Assembly (NCBI GenBank): GCA_004299215.1 | Contig: SCTD01000492.1 | Location: 1 to 5,006, forward strand | DNA length: 5,006 nt | Origin: Frankiales bacterium | GTDB lineage: Bacteria; Actinomycetota; Actinomycetes; Mycobacteriales; SCTD01 | Reading direction: 5' to 3' | Part shown: in pieces, positions 1 through 5,006 of the stretch | Layout: every line of letters starts with the position of its first letter | Numbering within the stretch: position 1 is the first letter of the stretch | Translations under genes and position numbers: made by a program | Notes under the pieces: generated by a model | Seen by the model: only the letters and a program-made list of their open reading frames with translations | What the model was told of the DNA's origin: nothing | Databases searched by the model: none

Positions 1-1486
1 TGCGCAGCAGGCGCTGACCCACCACGCCCAGGACAGATGAGGCGATCAGGAAGCTCTCGATACCCATGTCCAGGAACCGGTGCAAAGCGGCCACGGCGTC
101 GGTCGCGTGCAGGGACGACAGGACGAAGTGGCCGGTCAGCGCGGACTGGGTCGCGATGCGGGCGGTCTCCACGTCACGGATCTCGCCGACCAGGATCACG
201 TCCGGGTCCTGCCGCAGGATCGACTTCAGGCCGGTGGCGAAGGTCAGGCCGGCCTGCTCGTTCGTCGAGATCTGGTTGATGGACGGGAAGACGTACTCGA
301 CCGGGTCCTCGATCGTCATGATGTTGCTCTGCGACTCGTTGATCTCGCTCATCGTCGCGTAGAGCGTGGTGGTCTTGCCCGAGCCGGTCGGTCCGGCGCA
401 GAGCACCATGCCGAACGGCGCGTGCACCAGCTTGGAGAACGTCGCGTGCGTGTCGTCGGGCATGCCGAGCTCGCCCAGCTTGAAGAGCGGCCGGCTCTTG
501 TCGAGGATGCGGAGCACGACCTTCTCGCCCCAGATGACGCCGGTGCTCGCGACGCGGATGTCGACGGCGCGACCGTCGACGTCCATCGCGATCTGGCCGT
601 CCTGGGGGCGTCGGCGCTCGACGATGTTCATTCCGGCCATGATCTTCAGGCGGCTGACCAGCGCCGGGCCCATCGCCTCGGGGAGGGCGAGCACGTCGTG
701 CAGCGCGCCGTCGATGCGGAAGCGGATCCGCAGCCGGGAGTCCTGCGGCTCGATGTGCACGTCGGAGGCGCGGTCGCGCAGCGCCTGGCTGATGATCTTG
801 TTGACCACCTGCACGACGGGGGCGTCGTCCTGCGCCGAGTCGGTGGTGAGGGCGACCGTCTTGCGAGTCGCGCTCGTCGCCTCGAACATCTTGACGAACT
901 GGTCGATCCCCTCGAGCGCGCGGTAGCTGCTGTCGATCGCGTGCTGGATCTCGCTGGCCGGGGCGATGACGAGCGTGACGTCGAGCTTGGTGATCGAGTG
1001 CAGCTGCTGGACGAGGGATTCCTGCGGATCGGCGACCGCGACGATGATGGCGTCCTCGGTGTACATCATCGGGATGCACAGGTGCGCCCTCGCCACGCTC
1101 TCCGGGACGAGGGCCACGGCGGAGGGGTCCGGCGTCTCGCTGCCGAGGTCGACGAGCGCGAGCGACAGCTGCTCGGCGAGCGTCTCCGCCAGGTCCCGCT
1201 CGGTGATCGCGCCCAGCTCGACGAGCAGGGAACCCACCCGCTTGCCGGAGGCGCTCTGCTGCAGCAGCGCCTCGCTGAGCTGGGTGCTGCTGACGGCCTT
1301 GCGCGTCATGAGCAGCTCGCCGAGCGGCTGCCAGCCGTCCGGGCGCACGGGTGGAGCGGCCGCGGCCGCCGCCGCAGCGGGTGCGGCGCCGCGCCGCCCG
1401 CGCACGTGCCGGGCCGACACCTCGACCTGCGTCGGGACTCCGACGAAGCCCGCGTCGTCCGACCCGGTCGTCTTCCGCAGCCTCAT
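1..1486 (-). CDS. pilB: Type IV pilus assembly / type II secretion ATPase, PilB/GspE family (C-terminus beyond window edge)
   Basis: This is a hexameric secretion ATPase that powers pilin polymerisation at the cytoplasmic face of the membrane. The first 495 residues are visible. Residues 1-50 are a basic then Ala/Pro-rich linker with eight alanines in a row at 37-44. Residues 52-115 form a T2SSE_N/MshEN domain with two tandem repeats (54-77 and 83-106). The catalytic core follows: Walker A GPTGSGKTTT at 365-374 (K371), Asp box TIEDPVEY at 391-398, Walker B region RQDPDVILVGEIRD at 425-438, and His box TGHFVLSSLHATD at 451-463. The visible end, VVGQRLLR, normally precedes a Cys-rich zinc motif, which would lie off the window. 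The ATG at 1486 is chosen because GGAG sits 8 nt upstream and the ATG overlaps the stop of the preceding small gene as ATGA. PilB versus GspE cannot be settled without the downstream genes. The family assignment is secure; the pilus role is inferred. Confidence 0.95.
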   Translation of the reverse strand, partial: MRLRKTTGSDDAGFVGVPTQVEVSARHVRGRRGAAPAAAAAAAAPPVRPDGWQPLGELLMTRKAVSSTQLSEALLQQSASGKRVGSLLVELGAITERDLAETLAEQLSLALVDLGSETPDPSAVALVPESVARAHLCIPMMYTEDAIIVAVADPQESLVQQLHSITKLDVTLVIAPASEIQHAIDSSYRALEGIDQFVKMFEATSATRKTVALTTDSAQDDAPVVQVVNKIISQALRDRASDVHIEPQDSRLRIRFRIDGALHDVLALPEAMGPALVSRLKIMAGMNIVERRRPQDGQIAMDVDGRAVDIRVASTGVIWGEKVVLRILDKSRPLFKLGELGMPDDTHATFSKLVHAPFGMVLCAGPTGSGKTTTLYATMSEINESQSNIMTIEDPVEYVFPSINQISTNEQAGLTFATGLKSILRQDPDVILVGEIRDVETARIATQSALTGHFVLSSLHATDAVAALHRFLDMGIESFLIASSVLGVVGQRLLR

Positions 1487-1632
1487 GCGCTCTTCTCCAG
1501 CCAGGTCAGCACGGCGTACCCGATGCAGACGGCCAGCAGAAGCGCGGCGATCACGAAAGCGATCACCTGCGCCCGTGGATTCACGCCCACCACCCGTTGC
1601 CGGTCGGACCCGCCGTCTGCCACGTGCCTCAC
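1483..1632 (-). CDS. Small single-pass membrane protein (49 aa) translationally coupled to pilB
   Basis: I do not recognise this protein. It starts at GTG 1632 and ends at a TGA that shares bases with the ATPase ATG (ATGA, 4-nt overlap). An in-frame TGA at 1644-1642 excludes any start further upstream; GTG at 1623 is an alternative that would remove three residues. The product has a charged, polar N-terminus (residues 1-22, with D6, D10, R11, R13, R20), one hydrophobic span at about 23-45 (VIAFVIAALLLAVCIGYAVL is its core) and a short tail, EKSA. The positive charge ahead of the span suggests an N-in, C-out topology. A run of five G lies 2 nt before the GTG, which is closer than ideal. Start overlap with the ATPase, an intact frame and a clean hydrophobic segment together argue that it is a real gene. 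A pilus-related role is inferred only from position. An alternative is a leader peptide whose translation controls pilB. Confidence 0.62.
   Translation of the reverse strand: MRHVADGGSDRQRVVGVNPRAQVIAFVIAALLLAVCIGYAVLTWLEKSA
1495..1498 (-). promoter_or_regulatory. Ribosome binding site of the PilB-type ATPase gene
   Basis: GGAG, followed by a purine-rich AAGAG, ends 8 nt before the ATG at 1486. It lies inside the last codons of the upstream micropeptide gene, so ribosomes ending that gene terminate on top of the pilB start. This supports the chosen start and implies translational coupling. Confidence 0.65.
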
Positions 1633-1645
1633 AGCCCCCGTTCAG

Positions 1646-1667
1646 CGGGCAGTACGAGCGCTGCCCG
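1646..1667 (-). other. Perfect 7-bp dyad just upstream of the micropeptide start
   Basis: On the plus strand CGGGCAG (1646-1652) and CTGCCCG (1661-1667) are perfect inverted repeats around an 8-nt loop. On the transcript the hairpin would end 13 nt before the GTG start at 1632, immediately ahead of the G-rich ribosome binding region. No U-tract follows, so it does not look like an intrinsic terminator. It could be a 5' UTR hairpin or an operator half-site pair. Short GC-rich dyads also arise by chance at this composition. Confidence 0.3.
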
Positions 1668-1733
1668 GCTCTGACTGTCGCCCGAGTTGCGCTGATCTCG
1701 CATCGCACGGGGAGACGGGAAGTCAGACCAGGA

Positions 1734-1748
1734 GGTCGATTGACGACC
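1734..1748 (-). terminator. Weak hairpin after the response regulator gene
   Basis: GGTCG and CGACC pair perfectly (5 bp) around a 5-nt loop, starting 13 nt beyond the regulator TAG stop. The sequence after it on the transcript (CUCCUGGUCUGACUUCC) has no run of U. High-GC actinobacteria often use hairpins lacking a U-tract, but a 5-bp stem is weak. It is a candidate only, and readthrough into the pilus unit is equally likely. Confidence 0.18.
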
Positions 1749-1761
1749 GCCCAGCCGGGTG

Positions 1762-2397
1762 CTACTGCGCGTCGGTGCTGAGCAGTCCCAGCCGCACGGC
1801 GGCCATCACGGCCTGGGTGCGGTTCGCGGCCCCGAGCTTGTCGTAGAGCTTCGACATGTGGGTCTTGGCCGTCGACTGGCTGATGTAGAGCTCCCCGGCG
1901 ATCTGCGCCACCGAGCTGCCCTTGCCGAGCAGCTGCAGGATCTCGGTCTCGCGTGGCGTGAGCGTCACCTGCGGTGCCTGCATCCGGCGGCGCATCGCCC
2001 CGGCCAGGTCCTGAGCGGTGAAGGCGGTCGGTGCGGAGGCCGCCTGCCGGGCGGCGCTCACCACGTCCTCCGACGGCGCGCCTTTGAGCACGAACGCGGA
2101 GGCACCCGCCTCCAGGGAGGCGAAGACGTGCCCGTCCCCGTCGTACATCGTCAGGACCACCAGGCCCATCTCGGGCCGGCGCTGGCGCATCGTCTTCACG
2201 AACTCGATGCCGCTGCCGTCCCCGAGGTTGACGTCGACCACCGCGACGTCGGGGTTGTGGGCGCGCTCGAGGGCCAGCGCCTCGGCCAGGCTGGCGGCCT
2301 CGGCGACGACGACGAGGTCGGTGGTCTGCTCGAACGCGCGCCGCAGACCCTGCCGGATCAGTGCGTGGTCATCGACCAGCAGGACGCTGATCCCCAC
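1762..2397 (-). CDS. NarL/LuxR-family two-component response regulator
   Basis: This is a cytoplasmic DNA-binding response regulator of 211 aa, a typical full length for the NarL family. The receiver domain (about 3-118) has the acidic pair D9-D10, the phosphoacceptor D55 in VVDVNLGDGSG, the switch T83 in VVLTMYD and the conserved K105 in FVLKG. A linker leads to a LuxR-type helix-turn-helix (about 145-205) with TPRETEILQLLGKG, the recognition-helix region ISQSTAKTHMSKLYDKLGA and a closing AVRLGLL. All receiver catalytic residues are present, so it should be phosphorylatable. The start is GTG at 2397, which places GISVLLVDDH at the N-terminus as expected and has AAGGGGG upstream. The gene overlaps the kinase gene by 29 nt in another frame, pointing to coupled synthesis with its cognate kinase. 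The target is unknown; the adjacent micropeptide-pilB unit is the obvious candidate by position. Confidence 0.95.
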   Translation of the reverse strand: MGISVLLVDDHALIRQGLRRAFEQTTDLVVVAEAASLAEALALERAHNPDVAVVDVNLGDGSGIEFVKTMRQRRPEMGLVVLTMYDGDGHVFASLEAGASAFVLKGAPSEDVVSAARQAASAPTAFTAQDLAGAMRRRMQAPQVTLTPRETEILQLLGKGSSVAQIAGELYISQSTAKTHMSKLYDKLGAANRTQAVMAAVRLGLLSTDAQ

Positions 2398-3982
2398 CGT
2401 GTCCCCCTTCGAGCACTGCCTCGACGCGGATGCCGCCGTCCTGGCGGAGTCGGACCCGCAGTTCGCCACCGAGCCTGGTCAGGTGCTCGGCGTAGTCGTT
2501 CAGATGCAGCTGGTCAACGGCGCCGTCCCCGCCGTCGTGCTCGACGACCAGTCGGGCGGACGGCGGATCCACGTCGAGTGTGACCCATAAGTTGCGTGCT
2601 TGTCCGGACCTTCGCACGTCCTGTGCGACGACCTGGGCGATTTGGAACAGTAGGACCTCTTGGTCCCCGGCCAGCCGGAAGGTCGACTCCTTCAGGGACA
2701 CGTGCACGACGACCTGCTGCCCGGACCCGACCGCGCGCAGGTAGCCGGTGATCGCCGCGCCCAGGCCCCGGTCGTTGCTGATCGAGGTCTTGAGGTCGGT
2801 GATGGACAGCCGGATGTCGCTGATCAGGCTGGTCAGCCCCTTGCGCACCTCGCTCATCGACTCGGCCAGCCCGGCGTCGACCTTCGACGCGCGGATGCGC
2901 AGGTCGTCGAGCTGGTAGCCGACGAAGGCCAGCTCCTGCGCGACCCCGTCGTGCATGTCCCGGGCCAGCCGGTCGCGCTCCTCGACGGTCACGGTGCTGC
3001 GCACCTCGTCGAACAGCAGCGCCGTCTCGAGCCGCAGCGCCCCCTCGACCGCCTCCTGGCGCAGCAGCTCCAGGGCTACCCGGTCGAAGGCCGCCTCGTC
3101 GTACGCCTCGAGGATCAGCAGGCCGAACGGCTCGTCGCCGGTCGCCAGCGGCAGCACGGCGAGGGAGCTGCCCTGCCGCCGGCCGTGGGTGTCGGGCTTG
3201 CGGCGGTCGACCAACGGCTCGCGACTGTCCCAGGCGCGCTGCAGCGGTCCCGGCTCGCTGAGCGGCGCGCGCCACGGCACGCGCTGGGTGCCGCGCACGG
3301 CGGCGGGGACCAGCGCGCCGTTGCCGGGTCGTACGAGCACCGCGGCCCGGTTGTACGGCGCGACCTCCGCGCAGCGCTCCAGCAGCGCGTCCGCCGAGCT
3401 GCTCACGTCGAGGCCGCCCGGCAGCCGCCGGGTCACGCCGCGCAGCTGCTCCAGCAGCCGGCGCGCCTCGCCGTAGCGGTCGGCGATGTCCGGGCTCTCC
3501 TGGACGACCAGCCGCTGCGCCCACCCGGCGATCAGGCCGAAGGCGAGCCCCAGCAGCACCCACTGCCCGGCGGTGACGGCGAAGTCGTCCCCGGCGAAGA
3601 AGCGGGGCGTCTCGTCGCGCAGCTCCTGGATGGCGCGCCCGCCGAGCAGGCCGGCCGCCGCGGCGACCGTCGTCACGACGACCTGCCGCCACGTCCCGGA
3701 CAGCCCCATCGCGAGCCCCGGTGCGAGCAGGTAGGGGAGCATCGGGCTCTGCGCGCCGCCGGTCACGGCGACCGTCGCCCCGATGAAGAGCGCCTCGGCG
3801 ATCGCGGCGAGGACCGGATGGCGGCGTACGGGCGCCACCCGCTCCGAGGCGAACGCGAACGCCGCGAGCAGGGCGATCGGGAGCGCGGCGAAGGTGCGCT
3901 CGTCCGACAGCACGGACAGGACGCTGCACAGCACGAGCAGCGTGACGCGGAAGGCCGTGGCGGGCGACCCTCCGCGACGCAC
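2369..3982 (-). CDS. Membrane GAF-type sensor histidine kinase (HisKA_3) with a degenerate ATPase domain
   Basis: The likely role is sensor partner of the adjacent NarL-type regulator. The product is 537 aa from GTG 3982. About six hydrophobic spans are visible, near residues 9-25, 31-46, 57-73, 82-94, 101-115 and 137-155, forming a membrane module. A GAF-like region follows (about 175-320), then a HisKA_3 dimerisation helix (about 330-400) with ERDRLARDMHDGVAQELAF. There H344 is the phosphoacceptor and D345-x-x-x-Q349 matches the DxxxQ phosphatase motif. The C-terminal ATPase domain (about 437-525) keeps the expected strands, for example NLWVTLDVDPPSARLVV. However, the N-box is QVVAQDVRRSGQA instead of an EAxxNxxKHA-like sequence, G1 is EHDGGDG instead of DNGxG-like, and no GxGLxxMxER-like G2 box is seen. 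Autokinase activity is therefore doubtful. L465 is a rare TTA codon. The gene begins 8 nt after the ligase stop and overlaps the regulator by 29 nt. Confidence 0.9.
   Translation of the reverse strand: MRRGGSPATAFRVTLLVLCSVLSVLSDERTFAALPIALLAAFAFASERVAPVRRHPVLAAIAEALFIGATVAVTGGAQSPMLPYLLAPGLAMGLSGTWRQVVVTTVAAAAGLLGGRAIQELRDETPRFFAGDDFAVTAGQWVLLGLAFGLIAGWAQRLVVQESPDIADRYGEARRLLEQLRGVTRRLPGGLDVSSSADALLERCAEVAPYNRAAVLVRPGNGALVPAAVRGTQRVPWRAPLSEPGPLQRAWDSREPLVDRRKPDTHGRRQGSSLAVLPLATGDEPFGLLILEAYDEAAFDRVALELLRQEAVEGALRLETALLFDEVRSTVTVEERDRLARDMHDGVAQELAFVGYQLDDLRIRASKVDAGLAESMSEVRKGLTSLISDIRLSITDLKTSISNDRGLGAAITGYLRAVGSGQQVVVHVSLKESTFRLAGDQEVLLFQIAQVVAQDVRRSGQARNLWVTLDVDPPSARLVVEHDGGDGAVDQLHLNDYAEHLTRLGGELRVRLRQDGGIRVEAVLEGGHGGDQRPAGR
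2403..2409 (-). promoter_or_regulatory. Ribosome binding site that fixes the response regulator GTG start
   Basis: AAGGGGG on the minus strand ends 5 nt before GTG 2397, inside the final codons of the kinase gene. It favours this GTG over the in-frame ATG at 2469, which would add 24 residues of low-complexity sequence before the receiver domain. Confidence 0.6.
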
Positions 3983-3990
3983 CGGAACGA

Positions 3991-5006
3991 CTACTCCTTG
4001 CTGCCCGAGTAGAGCCCGTCGACGGCGCTCTCGTACTGCTTCATGACGACGGACCGCTTCAGCTTGAGCGACGGCGTGAGCTGGCCGCCCTCCTCGGTCC
4101 AGTCCTCGTCGAGGATGACGAACTTGCGGATCGCCTCGGCCTTGGAGACCGCCTTGTTGGCCCCGTCGACCGCGGCCTGGATCTCGGCGTTGACGTCGGG
4201 GTCGTTCGCCAGGTCCTTGGCGGTGAGCGACTCGTCCTTGCCCTTGGACTTCAGCCAGCCCGGAAGCGCCTCGGGGTCGAGGGTGACCAGGCAGGCGATG
4301 AACGGCTTCTGGTCGCCGACGACCATGCACTGGCTCACCAGCGGGTGGGCGCGCAGCCGGTCCTCGAGGACCGCGGGGGCGACGTTCTTGCCGCCGGCCG
4401 TGACGATGAGCTCCTTCTTGCGGCCGGTGATCTTGAGGTAGCCCTCGCTGTCCAGCTCGCCGATGTCACCGGTGTGGAACCAGCCGTCGGCGACGACCTC
4501 GTCGGTGGCGTCCTTGTTGTGCCAGTAGCCCTGGTAGAGGTTCTCGCCGGACATCAGGATCTCGCCGTCCTCGGCGATCCGGATCGTCACGCCGGGGGAG
4601 GGGCGCCCGACGGTCCCGATCTTGATGTTGGCCGGGGTGTTCACGCTGCCGGCGGCGGTCGTCTCGGTCAGGCCCCAGCCCTCGAGGATGGTGATGCCGA
4701 TGCCGCGGTAGAAGTGGCCGAGCCGGGCGCCGAGCGGCGCGCCGCCGGAGACCGCCCAGGCGACCTTGCCGCCCATCGCCGCGCGGAGCTTGGAGTAGAC
4801 GAGCTTGTCGAAGAGCTTGTGCTGCAGGCTCAGCGGCAGGCCGGGCCTGCCCTTGTCGAGCGCCTCGGACCAGCTGATCGCGACGGCCTCGGCCTTGTCG
4901 AAGATCTTGCCCTTGCCGTCGCCGTGCGCCTTCTGCTTGGCCGTGTTGTAGACCTTCTCGAAGACCCGCGGGACCGACAGGATGAAGGTCGGCTGGAAGG
5001 TCGCGA
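3991..5006 (-). CDS. Long-chain fatty acid--CoA ligase (AMP-forming), FAA1/FadD15 type (N-terminus beyond window edge)
   Basis: The enzyme activates long-chain fatty acids through an acyl-AMP intermediate to acyl-CoA, supplying beta-oxidation or lipid synthesis. The C-terminal 337 residues are visible; family members are about 600 residues long. Numbering from the first complete codon at 5004, the fragment shows LSVPRVFEKVY (9-19) and WAVSGGAPLG (83-92), the acyl-adenylate motif EGWGLTETT (108-116) and GWFHTGD (174-180) with the ribose-binding Asp D180. It also has the hinge region GRKKELIVTAGGKNVAP (194-210) and the C-terminal LTPSLKLKR (309-317), where K314 sits at the catalytic lysine position. 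All visible core motifs are intact. An insertion between the two early motifs (KGKIFDKAEAVAISWSEA region) is typical of the FAA1 (COG1022) branch. The stop is TAG 3993-3991. Its tight junction with the kinase gene suggests a shared transcript, which may be housekeeping rather than functional linkage. Chain-length preference cannot be read from sequence. Confidence 0.95.
   Translation of the reverse strand, partial: ATFQPTFILSVPRVFEKVYNTAKQKAHGDGKGKIFDKAEAVAISWSEALDKGRPGLPLSLQHKLFDKLVYSKLRAAMGGKVAWAVSGGAPLGARLGHFYRGIGITILEGWGLTETTAAGSVNTPANIKIGTVGRPSPGVTIRIAEDGEILMSGENLYQGYWHNKDATDEVVADGWFHTGDIGELDSEGYLKITGRKKELIVTAGGKNVAPAVLEDRLRAHPLVSQCMVVGDQKPFIACLVTLDPEALPGWLKSKGKDESLTAKDLANDPDVNAEIQAAVDGANKAVSKAEAIRKFVILDEDWTEEGGQLTPSLKLKRSVVMKQYESAVDGLYSGSKE
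3994..3999 (-). promoter_or_regulatory. Ribosome binding site of the kinase gene, embedded in the ligase stop region
   Basis: AAGGAG is formed by the last two sense codons (Lys-Glu) of the ligase gene, followed directly by its TAG. Eleven nucleotides separate it from the kinase GTG at 3982, slightly longer than ideal. No other start nearby avoids cutting into the first TM segment, so this supports the GTG and suggests the ligase and kinase are cotranscribed. Confidence 0.55.

Larger units (their letters stand above)
1633..1761 (-). other. Spacer between the response regulator and the micropeptide-pilB unit
   Basis: This 129-nt gap is the only sizeable noncoding stretch in the window, and the natural place for the end of the regulator transcript and for a promoter of the pilus unit. 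Reading the minus strand I find no convincing -35/-10 pair. It holds two short dyads, described separately. No RNA gene or further coding frame is apparent. Whether the pilus genes are read through from the two-component genes or have their own promoter cannot be decided from sequence alone. Confidence 0.5.

Noticed and set aside
174..1079. 301-codon minus-strand frame inside pilB
   Set aside because: It is the out-of-frame shadow of the ATPase: low-complexity Arg/Pro/His-rich sequence, whereas the ATPase frame shows all Walker, Asp and His boxes.
1350..1380. GC-only run in pilB as a possible repeat or recombination site
   Set aside because: It simply encodes the eight-alanine linker at residues 37-44, a common feature between a short N-terminus and the MshEN domain.
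1670..1727. Inverted repeat TCTGACT / AGTCAGA in the spacer
   Set aside because: The arms are 44 nt apart and cannot be extended. About one such 7-bp match is expected by chance in a region this size.
1739..1744. TTGAC-like -35 hexamer on the plus strand in the spacer
   Set aside because: It faces away from every gene in the window and no matching -10 box lies at the right distance.
80..1846. 588-codon plus-strand open frame antisense to pilB, the micropeptide and the regulator end
   Set aside because: It is rich in Arg, Gly, Ala and His with no recognisable domain and crosses three minus-strand genes. Long antisense frames are expected opposite GC-rich genes with strong third-position bias.
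2398..2469. Upstream ATG start of the response regulator
   Set aside because: It would add 24 residues with no receiver-domain similarity and lengthen the overlap with the kinase to 101 nt. The GTG at 2397 has a good ribosome binding site and places the acidic pair at residues 9-10.
2660..4012. 450-codon plus-strand open frame opposite the kinase
   Set aside because: No domain, no plausible start signal, and Gln/Arg/Ala-rich composition typical of antisense shadow frames.
3983..4330. N-terminal extension of the kinase reading frame into the ligase gene
   Set aside because: The extension is low-complexity Arg/Gly-rich sequence overlapping conserved ligase motifs in another frame. GTG 3982 with AAGGAG upstream gives a sensible N-terminus before TM1.

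Overview
The window is GC-rich (roughly 70% G+C by eye), with GTG starts and strong G/C bias at third codon positions. Its protein repertoire looks like a high-GC actinobacterium, and a Nocardioides-like or related lineage is plausible. That placement is inference from composition and gene types, not a database result. All genes that I can support lie on the minus strand, so transcription runs from high to low coordinates. The long plus-strand reading frames are GC-driven shadows.

Layout in transcription order. (1) 5006-3991: the C-terminal 337 residues of a long-chain fatty acid--CoA ligase (FAA1/FadD15 type), whose start lies beyond the window edge. (2) 3982-2369: a 537-residue membrane sensor histidine kinase with about six TM segments, a GAF-like region, an intact HisKA_3 phosphoacceptor helix and a strongly degenerate C-terminal ATPase domain. 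Its Shine-Dalgarno sequence is formed by the last two sense codons of the ligase gene. (3) 2397-1762: a complete 211-residue NarL/LuxR-type response regulator that overlaps the kinase gene by 29 nt. (4) 1761-1633: a 129-nt spacer with two short dyads and no promoter that I can recognise. (5) 1632-1483: a 49-codon gene for a single-pass membrane micropeptide. (6) 1486-1: the first 495 residues of a PilB/GspE-type pilus assembly ATPase, overlapping the micropeptide by 4 nt (ATGA). The ATPase runs off the window edge.

How they may work together. Ligase, kinase and regulator form a tight, probably cotranscribed unit. The micropeptide and PilB form a second, translationally coupled unit immediately downstream, which may start a type IV pilus or type II secretion-like operon. 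A reasonable but untested reading is that the two-component pair senses a membrane or intracellular cue and controls the adjacent pilus operon. PilB also carries two tandem 24-residue MshEN-type repeats, the architecture known to bind cyclic di-GMP, although the first repeat is degenerate.

The most unusual points are the kinase whose ATP-binding boxes are eroded while its H-box and DxxxQ phosphatase motif are intact, a rare TTA codon inside that eroded region, and the membrane micropeptide welded to the start of pilB. I see no mobile elements, CRISPR arrays, tRNA or rRNA genes.
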